Part shown: piece after piece, positions 7,428 to 16,159 of the stretch | Numbering within the stretch: position 1 is the stretch's first letter | How the letters are laid out: every line of letters starts with the position of its first letter | Assembly: GCA_021323655.1 (NCBI GenBank) | Contig: JAJPKO010000050.1 | Location: 35,217 to 99,216 of the forward strand | Reading direction: 5' to 3' | Length of the DNA stretch: 64,000 bases | DNA from: Acidobacteriaceae bacterium | GTDB taxonomy: Bacteria; Acidobacteriota; Terriglobia; Terriglobales; Acidobacteriaceae | Program-made: the position numbers and the translations under genes | Notes under the pieces: generated by a model | What the model was told of the DNA's origin: nothing | The model's input: only the letters and a program-made list of their open reading frames with translations | The model's database searches: none

Positions 7428-9974
7428 TTACTTGCGCTTCTTCTTCCTGCGGACAGCTTTTGGCGGCCCGGATTTTTTTGAGCGGCCTTGCTCCTGCTTC
7501 TTCGTTTTGCGCGATTTCTTTTCCGTCGCTGCAGAGCGGCCTTTACTGCCTGGGGCAGGCCCTTCCTCCAGAATGGAAAACTGCAAGCGGCGCTCTCTGG
7601 CGTCCACACGGTCCAGCACGACACGCACCCTTTGCCCGAAGGTAAATTTGCGGCCCAGGCGCTGGCCGATGATTTCGCGCGTGTTTTCGCGGTACGTGTA
7701 GTAGTCCCCGTCTGTCTGACCGAGGCTCTGGATGGGCACCAGCCCTTCGATGAAGAGATCATCGAGTTCGACGAAGAGGCCGTACCGGGTGGGTGTCAGC
7801 ACCATCGCGCTGAAGTCCTCGCCGATGCGGTCCTGCATAAATTTTACCTTCTTCCATTCGACGAGTTCGCGTTCGGCGTCGGCCGCGCGGCGCTCGGTCT
7901 CGCTGGTTTCCTGCGCAATGGCGGCGAGGGATGGACCGTCCAGGCCTTCGCCTCGGGCACGTTTATTTTCGCCGTGCCCGGTGCTCCTTTTGTTTCTTTC
8001 TGCAGATGCAGCGTGTGGCTCGCCAGGGAGGAGCTTGCCCTTGCCGCTCACGCTTTCGTCCAGAAGGGCCTTCGTAATGCGATGAACGATCAGATCAGGA
8101 TAGCGGCGAATGGGTGAGGTGAAATGTGTGTAGCAGGGAGCGGCAAGCGCGAAGTGGCCTTCGTTCTTTTCGCTGTAGCGCGCCTGCTTGAGTGAGCGCA
8201 GCATCAGGTAAGAAAGGATGCGCTCTTCGGGCTTGCCTGCGATCTTCGCCGTCAGGCGCTGGTACATGCGCGGTGAAACGTGGATGTCTTCCGGAATTTC
8301 GTGCTGGCGTGGAGTGCGTCCGCGCCCATGTGCATTTCGACGTTGCTCGCGGCGCTCGGACTTCGTCTGAAATTTACGGATGGGAAGGTTGCCGATGCCG
8401 AGGGAATATCCGAAAGCAGCCGCTGTCTCTTCAAATTCGACGATGCGCTTTGGCTCGGGCTCTTCGTGGATGCGGTAGATGGAAGCCACACCCTGCTGCT
8501 CAATCCAGGAGGCAACACACTCGTTTGCGGCGAGCATGAACTCTTCGATCAGGCGATGCGCCCAGTTGCGCTCGGAGCGTGAGACGCTCTTCATGGCGCC
8601 GAACTCATCAAACTCAATGATTGGTTCAGGCAGGTCGAAGTCAATCGAACCGCGTCGTTCGCGTTTTTTGTTCAGAATTTGCGCAAGCTGGTGCATGCGC
8701 TCGAACTCCGGCACAAACTCACGGAACTCAGCTCGCGTGGGCCCATCACCTTCCAGAATGGCGTGGACCTGGGTGTAGGTCATGCGGCGCGCCGAGCGGA
8801 TGACGCCTTCGGTGATCTCGTAGCTGAGCACGTCGCCGCGCGCGTCTATCTGCATGATGCAGGAGAGGACGAGGCGGTCTTCGTTGGGACGCAGGCTGCA
8901 AATGTCTGTTGAAAGCTCCTGCGGGAGCATGGGAATGGCGCGGTCAGGAAAATAGACAGAGTTGCCGCGCAGGCGCGCTTCAAGGTCGATCGCCGTGCCT
9001 TTGCGGACGTAATGCGCCACGTCAGCGATGTGGACCTGGAGCTCGAAGGCACCGTCGCCGTTGTCACGCACGAGGACAGCATCGTCGAAGTCGCGTGCTG
9101 TTTCGCCGTCAATGGTCACGATGGGCAGGTGGCGGAAATCGCGCCGTGCGGCAATGACTTCCGGATCGAGGAAGGCGATGCTGCGCGCCTCTTCGAGCAC
9201 TTTCTCAGGAAAAATATGCGGCAGATGGTGCTTGCGGATGACGATCTCAACGTCTACGCCGAAATCATCTTCCGCGCCCAGGACCTCAATTACCCGTCCG
9301 CGGGCGGCGCGGGACATCGTGGGCCATTCGGTGATCTCGACATCCACCACCAGGCCTTCGAGGTCATCGAAGCTGCGGCGTTTTGCTTCTTCTCCCAGAA
9401 CGCGGTGCGGCGTGCGCGAGGTGCTTTCCGCATTAGGAAGTTCCATGCCGAAAGGAACAAGGATGGGTTGGGTCATGCGCTCGTCAAAGGGCGTGACGAG
9501 GTGGCCCTGTGCGTGTTCGCCGCGCGCGTAATGGAAGATGCCGACGACGGTCGGGTTCTTTCGCGTGAGCACGCGCAGGACACGTCCCAGCCTGCGGCCA
9601 TCGGCGCGCGGAGGCAGCATCTCAACCAGCACCTGATCACCCTGCATGGCACCGCTCAGCTCGTTTGGAGGGATGAAGATGTCCTCGTCGCTGGTGCGGC
9701 TGCGGTCCTGCGGGCGGACAAAGGCGTATCCATCGCGGTGGAGGTCAATGCGGCCGGCGATGAGGTTGTCGCGCTGGGCCACGGTGCGGGGAATGCCCCA
9801 GTGGTCACGGTCGAGCCTGGTCAACTCGCCGCTGGCGGTCAGCCGGGCCAGTTGTTCGAGGAGCAGGCGGCGCTCGCGTCCTCCGCCCAGACCGAACTCG
9901 CGCACAAGCTGTTTGTATCCGGACTTTTGCCCGGGAGAGCGTTCAATCTGGCGCAGAAGTTCGCGGTCAGTCAT
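7428..9974 (-). CDS. rnr: Ribonuclease R
   Basis: RNase R is a processive 3'-5' exoribonuclease that degrades structured RNA in the cytoplasm. The 848-residue protein shows an N-terminal winged-helix region (1-60), a cold-shock domain starting near residue 72 (AGRIDLHRDGYAFV), and an RNB catalytic domain. The ETARDFDDAV motif (291-300) supplies the metal-binding aspartates D295, D297 and D298. A C-terminal S1 domain and a very Lys/Arg-rich tail follow. An unusual charged insert of about 60 residues lies between the RNB end and the S1 domain. I start at ATG 9974 (MTDRELLRQ); the reading frame stays open upstream but lacks similarity. Confidence 0.95.
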   Translation of the reverse strand: MTDRELLRQIERSPGQKSGYKQLVREFGLGGGRERRLLLEQLARLTASGELTRLDRDHWGIPRTVAQRDNLIAGRIDLHRDGYAFVRPQDRSRTSDEDIFIPPNELSGAMQGDQVLVEMLPPRADGRRLGRVLRVLTRKNPTVVGIFHYARGEHAQGHLVTPFDERMTQPILVPFGMELPNAESTSRTPHRVLGEEAKRRSFDDLEGLVVDVEITEWPTMSRAARGRVIEVLGAEDDFGVDVEIVIRKHHLPHIFPEKVLEEARSIAFLDPEVIAARRDFRHLPIVTIDGETARDFDDAVLVRDNGDGAFELQVHIADVAHYVRKGTAIDLEARLRGNSVYFPDRAIPMLPQELSTDICSLRPNEDRLVLSCIMQIDARGDVLSYEITEGVIRSARRMTYTQVHAILEGDGPTRAEFREFVPEFERMHQLAQILNKKRERRGSIDFDLPEPIIEFDEFGAMKSVSRSERNWAHRLIEEFMLAANECVASWIEQQGVASIYRIHEEPEPKRIVEFEETAAAFGYSLGIGNLPIRKFQTKSERREQRRNAHGRGRTPRQHEIPEDIHVSPRMYQRLTAKIAGKPEERILSYLMLRSLKQARYSEKNEGHFALAAPCYTHFTSPIRRYPDLIVHRITKALLDESVSGKGKLLPGEPHAASAERNKRSTGHGENKRARGEGLDGPSLAAIAQETSETERRAADAERELVEWKKVKFMQDRIGEDFSAMVLTPTRYGLFVELDDLFIEGLVPIQSLGQTDGDYYTYRENTREIIGQRLGRKFTFGQRVRVVLDRVDARERRLQFSILEEGPAPGSKGRSAATEKKSRKTKKQEQGRSKKSGPPKAVRRKKKRK

Positions 9975-10246
9975 ACAATGAGAGTAGCCCTTTTTCCTCA
10001 GGACGATCTCAGCACGTTTTCCAGAAAAAGGTTGAGAATGGGGTGCATTTTTTATCCAACCCTGTTTAAGATGCAGACAGCAGCGCCGACTGCGCGGATT
10101 CGGGGGATTCTGAAGGTCCTCCCGAATGGGACGAGGTTCGACGTGCAAGACCTCCGCTGATGCGGGCAAGTACGGATGGGCGAGGGATTCCCACAGCCCC
10201 AGGCAGAGGCAAGAATCCAAGAGGAGCAGAAAGGAACATTAGTCAG

Positions 10247-10765
10247 ATGTGGAAACCAAACCAGACCGGAAACTCTTCGCCAACCCCCAGTGAGCCAGTA
10301 CGCCCGGCCGCGCCAGCAACCCCCAGCTACGAACAGAACGTGCGCAGCAATCCACCCGCGGCACCGTCCGCTTCCGCCGACCAGGCAACCATTGGCAAAA
10401 GCCTCATCATCAAGGGCGAAGTCACTGGTTCTGAGTCTCTCTACATTGATGGCAAAGTGGAAGGCTCCATCAATCTCCCCGGCAACCGCGTAACCGTGGG
10501 CCGCAATGGACAGGTGACGGCGAACATTTCTGCCCGTGAAATCGTCGTCCTCGGCAAGGTCCGCGGCAACGTGAATGCCAGCGATCGCGTGGACATTCGC
10601 AGCGAAGGTTCGCTCTCGGGTGATGTCGTCGCGCAGCGCATCTCGATTGAAGATGGCGCCTTCTTCAAGGGCGGCATTGACATTCGCAAGCCAGGCAATG
10701 AGAAGGCTGAAACCAAGCCGAACTCCGCTGCCACGCAGGAAACAGCGAAGGCCGTCACTGTGTAA
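10247..10765 (+). CDS. Bactofilin family cytoskeletal protein
   Basis: Bactofilins polymerise without nucleotides into cytoplasmic or membrane-bound filaments that position cell-wall and polarity factors. The 172-residue protein has a Pro/Ser/Ala-rich disordered head (1-50). Its central right-handed beta-helix (about 50-145) shows the hallmark repeats IIKGEVTGSESLYIDGKVEG, GQVTANISAREIVVLGKVRG and RVDIRSEGSLSGDVVA. A short acidic and polar tail closes it. I start at ATG 10247, with AAGGA about 11 nt upstream, rather than an unsupported ATG at 10160. It is divergent from rnr and followed by a terminator, so it is probably monocistronic. Confidence 0.9.
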   Translation: MWKPNQTGNSSPTPSEPVRPAAPATPSYEQNVRSNPPAAPSASADQATIGKSLIIKGEVTGSESLYIDGKVEGSINLPGNRVTVGRNGQVTANISAREIVVLGKVRGNVNASDRVDIRSEGSLSGDVVAQRISIEDGAFFKGGIDIRKPGNEKAETKPNSAATQETAKAVTV

Positions 10766-10783
10766 ACCGGCTTATCGCGTGGG

Positions 10784-10815
10784 ACAAAGGCCCCGGATGT
10801 TTTCGGGGCCTTTGT
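10784..10815 (+). terminator. Terminator after the bactofilin gene
   Basis: A perfect 12-bp stem (10784-10795 with 10804-10815, core AAGGCCCCG) with an 8-nt loop sits 18 bp after the bactofilin stop. The T-tract is short and lies mostly within the stem. Confidence 0.75.
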
Positions 10816-10885
10816 GCTTATGAGATGACGGCGCCTGCAGGGTGATGGATACAAGCAGTGTTTTCCATGGCCCATAATCAAAGCA

Positions 10886-11788
10886 ATGGAAAATTACCGC
10901 CTGAAGGTATTTCGTGCTGTGGCGGCGCAGGCCAGTTTTCGCAAGGCGTCCGAGGCGCTACATCTGAGCCAGCCTGCGGTCAGCCAGCACATCCATGCTC
11001 TTGAAGAAGAGCTGGGCACGCGGCTTTTTGACCGCAGTGGAGCGCGCATTTCACTTACTCCAGCCGGAAAGCTGCTGCTTAAATACGCGGAGCGCTCGGC
11101 GCGCGTGCTCGATGAAGCGAAGACGGCGCTGCTCCGGCTGGAAGGCGAGGTCAGCGGCGCATTGCGATTAGGCGCGTCCACCACGATTGCGCAGTACATT
11201 CTGCCGCGTATCCTCGGGGCCTTTCTAAAGGGCAATGCAAAGGTCACGCTCTCGGTCATCAGCGGCAATACGGAAGAAATCGTGTCCCTGCTGCTGAAGG
11301 ACTCAGTTACGCTGGGCATGATTGAAGGTCCTCCACTCTCGAAGGAAGTGCATACAGAGAAATTTCTTGATGACCGCATGGTGCTGATTGCCCCGCGCAG
11401 CCATGAGTGGAGCGGCGTGGCAGGCGTGCCACTTGCCTCGCTGGAACAGGTACCCTTGCTTTTGCGCGAGCAAGGCTCAGGCTCGCGACGCGTTGTGGAG
11501 AAGGCCATACGCAAAGCAGGGTTGTCACTGAACCGGTTACAAATTGCCATGGAGCTGGACTCAACGGAAGCCATCATCTCTGGCGTGGAGGCCGGCCTGG
11601 GGCTGGGATTTGTTTCCGAATGGGCGATTGAAAAAGCGTTCCGGCTCGGCGCTGTTTCTCTGGTGCGTGTCAAGGGCCTGGAAATTCGCCGCGAACTTAC
11701 TCTGGTCCGGAAGACTGGACCGCTCCCAGAGGGCCCGGCCGCATCTTTCTGGCGATTTGCTCTTGCTCAGCATTCTGAAAGGAAATGA
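10886..11788 (+). CDS. LysR-family transcriptional regulator (YeiE/CysB-like)
   Basis: The 300-residue protein has the LysR winged HTH at its N-terminus (1-60, with FRKASEALHLSQPAVSQHI as the recognition region). A linker helix and a two-lobe periplasmic-binding-like effector domain (about 90-295) follow. It lies 213 bp upstream of a YeiH/UPF0324-type transporter on the same strand, the same pairing as yeiE-yeiH in enterobacteria. I infer that it controls that transporter in response to a small anion or sulfur compound. A dyad in the gap between them is listed as a possible operator. The effector is unknown. Confidence 0.88.
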   Translation: MENYRLKVFRAVAAQASFRKASEALHLSQPAVSQHIHALEEELGTRLFDRSGARISLTPAGKLLLKYAERSARVLDEAKTALLRLEGEVSGALRLGASTTIAQYILPRILGAFLKGNAKVTLSVISGNTEEIVSLLLKDSVTLGMIEGPPLSKEVHTEKFLDDRMVLIAPRSHEWSGVAGVPLASLEQVPLLLREQGSGSRRVVEKAIRKAGLSLNRLQIAMELDSTEAIISGVEAGLGLGFVSEWAIEKAFRLGAVSLVRVKGLEIRRELTLVRKTGPLPEGPAASFWRFALAQHSERK

Positions 11789-11914
11789 TTCGCGCAAAGA
11801 CTTTCCTGTGGCTGGAACGCCAGTGACTGGGTCAGGAACATAACGAAGCCTGCGAAGGGGACCACACCTGTGTTCGGCTGAAATATCGCGTGACGGATGT
11901 TGGCCCATATCCCA

Positions 11915-11930
11915 ATCGGTATGTTCCGAT
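11915..11930. promoter_or_regulatory. Possible LysR operator dyad
   Basis: ATCGG (11915-11919) and CCGAT (11926-11930) form a perfect 5-bp dyad separated by 6 bp, about 72 bp before the YeiH-type start codon. Interrupted dyads of this size upstream of a target gene are typical of LysR regulators. The arms are short, so this is weak evidence. Confidence 0.3.
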
Positions 11931-12001
11931 AAGCAAAACGAATCACACATCACAAACCACTCCTGGACGCAACAGGACCGGGCTGCGACGCTCAGGAGTG
12001 T

Positions 12002-12922
12002 ATGGCGAAACGTCTCTTTTTTACCGGAATTGTGCTGGCCGCCAGCGGATTGCTTTCGCCTCCGCTGGCGCTGGCTTCGGGGACCGCCTATGGGCTTCTG
12101 CTTCGGAACCCGTATCAGCAGGACAGCCGAAATCTGGCGAAATTCCTGCTACAGGCTTCGGTCGTGTGCCTTGGTTTTGGCATGGACCTGCGAGAGGTCA
12201 TTGAGGTTGGGCGCTCCGGCCTGCTCTACACCGCTGTGGGTATTGCATTTGCACTTGCGCTGGGAGCGATCCTGGGACGCCTGCTGCGCGTGGGCAGAAC
12301 ACAGTCTTTTCTCATCTCCGCGGGGACGGCCATTTGTGGCGGAAGCGCCATTGCCGCGCTCGGCCCGGTTACAAATGCTGATGAGGAAGAAATGGCCGTG
12401 TCACTGGGAACGGTCTTTGTGCTCAACTCCATTGCGCTGTTTACTTTTCCAGCTATCGGAGGCGCGCTGCACCTTTCGCAGACACAATTTGGATTGTGGT
12501 CCGCGCTGGCGATTCACGATACCAGCTCCGTCGTGGGTGCGGCGGCGAAATACGGTGCTCTTGCCCTGGCGATTGGCACAACCGTCAAGCTGGCCCGTGC
12601 GCTGTGGATTGTTCCTGTGGCCCTGGTTGCCGGCGCTGTAAAAAAGAACGGCACACGTGTTCAGCTTCCCTGGTTTATTCTCTGGTTCTGCGCCGCAGCG
12701 GTGCTGAACAGCTATCTGCCTCAACTTCATGCCGCTTATGCTTCTGTTTACCGGCTGGGAAAGCTTGGTCTAGCCGTGACACTCTTCCTTATAGGAACGG
12801 GAATGACACGGCAGACGCTGAACGAAGCCGGGATCCGTCCGATGCTGCAAGGCGTTCTCCTATGGCTGATCGTCGCGTCTCTGTCGCTGATGGCAATTCT
12901 GCGGGGGCTGATTCATTTGTGA
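12002..12922 (+). CDS. YeiH/UPF0324-family membrane transporter
   Basis: The 306-residue protein is almost entirely hydrophobic, with roughly eight to ten membrane helices. It carries the family signatures CLGFGMDL (about 57-64), the glycine-rich SAGTAICGGSAIAA (about 101-114), and AIHDTSSVVGAA (about 169-180). The family is often annotated as putative sulfate exporters, but the substrate has not been firmly set. AGGAG lies only 3 nt before the ATG, a short spacing. The neighbouring LysR gene suggests inducible expression. The C-terminus reaches into a repeat-bearing gap. Confidence 0.88.
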   Translation: MAKRLFFTGIVLAASGLLSPPLALASGTAYGLLLRNPYQQDSRNLAKFLLQASVVCLGFGMDLREVIEVGRSGLLYTAVGIAFALALGAILGRLLRVGRTQSFLISAGTAICGGSAIAALGPVTNADEEEMAVSLGTVFVLNSIALFTFPAIGGALHLSQTQFGLWSALAIHDTSSVVGAAAKYGALALAIGTTVKLARALWIVPVALVAGAVKKNGTRVQLPWFILWFCAAAVLNSYLPQLHAAYASVYRLGKLGLAVTLFLIGTGMTRQTLNEAGIRPMLQGVLLWLIVASLSLMAILRGLIHL

Positions 12923-13255
12923 AAGGCCGAATGCTGGAGTCAGGGCCCCCTCCCCTATCTCTGGCGTTTTCTTTATTTTTCAACAACTTAGCAGGGGATC
13001 ATCCCCCGGTATCCTACTGATTCCACAAGAGTTAAGTGCAATCTAGTGTTTTCAATAACTTACGAGGGGGTCTCCATAAAAATGCCCGCTCGGGGCGGGG
13101 TGTTCCGGAAATCTGGCTCTTAAGTTCAGGATATCAAAAGAGCCATAAATAACCGGCCCAAGGTATGAAGAAATAATTGCTTTATTTTGTGTTATTTAGG
13201 CTCACAGTCTGGTCCGGAAGGGGTTGACAAGGATTTTCCACAGATGCCCTGGTTT
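12923..13255. other. Intergenic gap with degenerate direct repeat
   Basis: This 333-bp AT-rich gap lies between the convergent YeiH-type gene and the small gene at 13256. Apart from the direct repeat listed below and a GGGGATCATCCCC hairpin near 12994-13006, I see no gene, tRNA or clear terminator. Confidence 0.6.
12976..13070. repeat. Two-copy imperfect direct repeat
   Basis: A 22-23 bp unit occurs at 12976-12997 and again at 13048-13070. Both copies share TTTTCAA-x-AACTTA followed a few bases later by a run of G. The spacing is about 72 bp. The form suggests two decayed copies of a dispersed intergenic element rather than an operator pair, because no promoter is close by. Confidence 0.4.
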
Positions 13256-13426
13256 TTAATTCCAAACCATCTTGACCGGGATTGCCTCGATCCGGCAGGG
13301 CATGTCCGGGGCCACCCTCAGCATCTGCGCCTTGAATTTTTCCGCTTCCTCGCGGGTCTGGAACACGAGGGTGGTGTATACCTGTCCCGCTCGCAACTGT
13401 TCGCATTTCCAAAGGGTGTCAGTCAT
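13256..13426 (-). CDS. Small 56-residue protein downstream of dnaK
   Basis: An ATG at 13426 with GGAG about 10 nt upstream opens a 56-codon frame ending in TAA. The product begins MTDTLWKCEQL and has a strand-helix-strand look: VYTTLVFQT, then an amphipathic REEAEKFKAQML helix, then IEAIPVKMVWN. It has one cysteine, no signal peptide and no membrane helix. The alternation of charged helix and beta segments is what a real small folded protein would show. It sits about 100 bp after dnaK on the same strand with a hairpin between, so it may be a read-through gene of the dnaK transcript. Function unknown. Confidence 0.65.
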   Translation of the reverse strand: MTDTLWKCEQLRAGQVYTTLVFQTREEAEKFKAQMLRVAPDMPCRIEAIPVKMVWN

Positions 13427-13464
13427 AGTTCAAGTACTCCAAGTCATACATCTGTATAAACACG

Positions 13465-13499
13465 CAGGGCGCGCCAACGTTTCGTGCGGGCACGCCCTG
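13465..13499 (-). terminator. Terminator-like hairpin after dnaK
   Basis: An 11-bp stem with one C-A mismatch (13465-13475 with 13489-13499, core CAGGGCG/CGCCCTG) lies 24 bp past the dnaK stop. On the minus strand it is followed by GCGTGTTTATA, a weak T-rich tail, so termination may be partial. Confidence 0.5.
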
Positions 13500-13522
13500 T
13501 TGTTGGTTCGAGCAAATGCCCG

Positions 13523-15448
13523 TTATTTCTTTTCGTCTACGTCAACGTACTCGGCGTCAATGACGCCTTCGTCTTTCTTCTCGTCTGTGGTGCCGGCTGC
13601 CGCCTCTGCCCCGCCCGTGGGAGCACCGGTGGCTGCGCCAGCAGCATTGGCCTTGTACATGGCCTCAGCCAGCTTGTGCGAAGCCGTTGTCAGCTTCTCG
13701 CGCGCTGCATTCAGCTCGCTGACAGAGGACGTGCCTTCAAGCGTCTTTTTGGCGTCGGCCAGCGCGGACTCAACATCGGCTTTGTCGCTGCCGGAGACCT
13801 TGTCGCCGCTCTCCTTCAGCATCTTTTCGATGTTGTAGACGAGATTGTCGAGCTGGTTCCGCGCTTCAACCTCCTCGCGCTTTGCCTTGTCCTCGGCCGA
13901 ATGCGCTTCGGCTTCTTTCGCCATGCGCTCGACCTCTTCCTTGCTTAGACCTGAAGACGACGTGATGGTGATCTTCTGGTCTTTGCCGGTCGCGCGGTCC
14001 TTTGCCGTCACGTTTAGGATGCCGTTTGCGTCAATGTCGAACGTCACCTCAATCTGCGGCACGCCACGCGGGGCCGGAGGAATTCCGCCGAGCTTGAACT
14101 TGCCGAGTGTGCGGTTCTGGGCGGCCATGGGGCGCTCGCCCTGGAGCACATGCACTTCCACTTCCGTCTGCGAATCAGCAGCCGTTGAGAAGACCTCGGT
14201 CTTCTTGGTCGGAATGGTGGTGTTGCGCGGAATCATCGGCGTCGCCACACCGCCCAGCGTCTCGATGGAGAGCGTCAGCGGCGTCACGTCGAGCAGCAGG
14301 AGATCTTTCACCTCGCCTGACAGAACACCGGCCTGCACGGCAGCGCCAACGGCGACCACTTCGTCCGGGTTGACGCCCTTGTGCGGCTCCTTGCCGAAGA
14401 GCTCCTTGACCAGTTGCTGGATGCGCGGCATGCGCGTCTGACCGCCGACGAGCACGACCTCGTCAATCTTGCTTGCGTCCACGCCAGCGTCGGCCATTGC
14501 CTTCTTGCAGGGATCAACCGAGCGCTGAATGATGTCTTCGACCAGCTGCTCCAGCCTGGCGCGCGTCAGCTTCTTGACCAGGTGCTTGGGGCCGGTCGCA
14601 TCTGCGGTAATAAACGGCAGGTTGATCTCGGTTTCGAGCGCGGTCGAAAGCTCAATCTTGGCGCGCTCGGCAGCGTCTTTCAGGCGCTGCAGGGCCATCT
14701 CATTGCCTTTCGAACGCAGGTCAAGCCCTTCGTCCTTCTTGAACTCGTCAATCAGCCATTCGACGATCCTCTGGTCAATATTGTCGCCGCCCAGGTGTGT
14801 ATCGCCGTTAGTGGACTTGACTTCAATGACGCCTTCGCCGACTTCGAGAATGGAGATATCAAATGTACCGCCGCCGAAGTCGTAAACCGCAATGGTTTCG
14901 TCCTTCTTCTTGTCGAGACCGTAGGCCAGTGCTGCCGCGGTGGGCTCGTTGACGATGCGCTTGACGTCGAGGCCCGCGATGCGGCCCGCGTCCTTAGTGG
15001 CCTGGCGCTGCGCGTCGTTAAAGTACGCGGGGACGGTGATGACGGCTTCTGTCACCGAAGCGCCCAGGTAGTCTTCGGCGGCCTTCTTCAGCTTCTGCAG
15101 GATCATGGCTGAGATTTCAGGCGGCGTGAACAGCTTGCCGCCCACATCCACGGCCACGTGGTCGCCCTGCTGCACGACCTTGTAGGGGACCATCTTCATC
15201 TCGTCGTTCACTTCGCTATAGCGGCGCCCCATGAACCGCTTGATGGAATAAATGGTATTGTGAGGGTTGGTGATGGCCTGGCGTTTGGCCACCTGTCCCA
15301 CAAGGCGCTCACCGCTCTTGGTAAAGGCCACGACGGAGGGTGTGGTGCGCCCTCCCTCTTCATTGGCGATCACCTTGGGTTCGCCACCTTCCATGACGGC
15401 AACAACGGAGTTCGTTGTGCCCAGATCAATTCCGATAATTTTTGCCAT
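13523..15448 (-). CDS. dnaK: Chaperone DnaK (Hsp70)
   Basis: DnaK binds exposed hydrophobic segments of cytoplasmic proteins under ATP control by J-proteins and GrpE. The 641-residue protein has the ATPase signatures [10 protein letters not shown] near the start, [10 protein letters not shown] (about 192-201) and [11 protein letters not shown]. The [16 protein letters not shown] linker, the beta-sandwich substrate domain and an alpha-helical lid with a Gly/Ala-rich tail ending in EYVDVDEKK follow. The canonical start [10 protein letters not shown] is at ATG 15448; a GTG 15 nt upstream is less likely. No grpE or dnaJ is adjacent, so this is a stand-alone dnaK locus. Its upstream region holds a HAIR-like operator. 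Confidence 0.98.
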   Translation of the reverse strand: MAKIIGIDLGTTNSVVAVMEGGEPKVIANEEGGRTTPSVVAFTKSGERLVGQVAKRQAITNPHNTIYSIKRFMGRRYSEVNDEMKMVPYKVVQQGDHVAVDVGGKLFTPPEISAMILQKLKKAAEDYLGASVTEAVITVPAYFNDAQRQATKDAGRIAGLDVKRIVNEPTAAALAYGLDKKKDETIAVYDFGGGTFDISILEVGEGVIEVKSTNGDTHLGGDNIDQRIVEWLIDEFKKDEGLDLRSKGNEMALQRLKDAAERAKIELSTALETEINLPFITADATGPKHLVKKLTRARLEQLVEDIIQRSVDPCKKAMADAGVDASKIDEVVLVGGQTRMPRIQQLVKELFGKEPHKGVNPDEVVAVGAAVQAGVLSGEVKDLLLLDVTPLTLSIETLGGVATPMIPRNTTIPTKKTEVFSTAADSQTEVEVHVLQGERPMAAQNRTLGKFKLGGIPPAPRGVPQIEVTFDIDANGILNVTAKDRATGKDQKITITSSSGLSKEEVERMAKEAEAHSAEDKAKREEVEARNQLDNLVYNIEKMLKESGDKVSGSDKADVESALADAKKTLEGTSSVSELNAAREKLTTASHKLAEAMYKANAAGAATGAPTGGAEAAAGTTDEKKDEGVIDAEYVDVDEKK

Positions 15449-15511
15449 AAACGTGTGCCCCACTGCCTTCTGTGCTGTGGCTTAGAGTGCTTCCTGATAC
15501 CAAGCTTCGCA

Positions 15512-15532
15512 CTTGAGTCCTTTATTGTCAAC
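15512..15532 (-). promoter_or_regulatory. HAIR-like (HspR) operator overlapping a -35 box upstream of dnaK
   Basis: Read on the minus strand the site is GTTGACA-N7-ACTCAAG, against the HspR-associated inverted repeat CTTGAGT-N7-ACTCAAG. The right half is exact, the left half keeps TTGA, and the 7-bp spacing is exact. The degenerate half is also a perfect TTGACA -35 box at 15526-15531, 64-84 bp before the dnaK ATG, so a bound repressor would block it. No good -10 box was found at standard spacing. HspR itself is not in the window. Confidence 0.5.
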
Positions 15533-15745
15533 TTATCTGATGCGAAAATTTACAGGTTGGATGCTGGAAGTTATTCATAATGTAAACCATTGATTATAAA
15601 TGAGATGCATTCATGGGTCATCGCCCTTCTGAGCTACTCAGCTACTCATTGACCAACGGTCCTGCCAGGCTGCGGCAGCAATGAAGTTTGGCCACTATCG
15701 TTCCGGTAGCATTCTTTTTGGTACAACTGGAGCAGGAGGCTGCGA

Positions 15746-16159
15746 ATGGCTCGTCCGGCGATGACGACGATCACGATTGATGGTGATAAGTTCGATGCGA
15801 TTTCCACGCATGTGGGGTTTACGACAATTCACGACCATCATGGGCTTCCGCAGATGGGCACTCTGAAATGTTCGATTCAGTGTGTGGTCAACATGCATGA
15901 CGATCACAACCTGCCATTTCCCACGCTGAACAAGCTGTTTGAATTGGCCAAAATTGTGACCAGGGACAAAATTAAAGACATCCGCATCGAATATTGGAAA
16001 GATGAAACCAAACAGGATGCGCTCTGCACCTATTCGTTTCGGGGTTGGATCAGCCATTTCAGCACGGACAGTGGCGAGGGCGCGAACCACCTGCTTACCA
16101 TCACGTTGCAACCCGCGCTGGATAAGATGAACTTTATTGATGTGAGAATGGGGAATTAG
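15746..16159 (+). CDS. Hcp-like (TssD) type VI secretion tube protein, orphan
   Basis: The 137-residue protein is beta-rich and ends in the pattern I-x-Y-W-K-D-E... Y-x-F-R-G-W-I-S-x-F... LLTITLQPALD. This resembles the last strands of the Hcp/TssD family, whose hexameric rings stack into the tube fired by type VI systems and can carry effectors. AGGAGG lies 6 nt before the ATG. No other type VI genes (vgrG, tssB/C, clpV) occur in the window. The gene runs toward a toxin-immunity cluster on the other strand, and its last 4 bp overlap the end of the nearer immunity gene. A role as effector carrier is inference. Confidence 0.7.
   Translation: MARPAMTTITIDGDKFDAISTHVGFTTIHDHHGLPQMGTLKCSIQCVVNMHDDHNLPFPTLNKLFELAKIVTRDKIKDIRIEYWKDETKQDALCTYSFRGWISHFSTDSGEGANHLLTITLQPALDKMNFIDVRMGN

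Noticed and set aside
9012..10160. A 382-codon plus-strand frame opposite rnr
   Set aside because: It is fully antisense to RNase R domains and the rnr start region, with no family signature.
13182..13459. Two longer overlapping frames in the dnaK-downstream gap
   Set aside because: Their products have shadow-like composition. The 56-codon frame at 13256-13426 has the ribosome site and protein-like sequence.
15485..15515. GAGTGC...GCACTT dyad before dnaK, considered as a CIRCE element
   Set aside because: CIRCE has GCACTC first and GAGTGC second with a 9-bp spacer. Here the halves are in the reverse order with a different spacing, so it is not an HrcA site.
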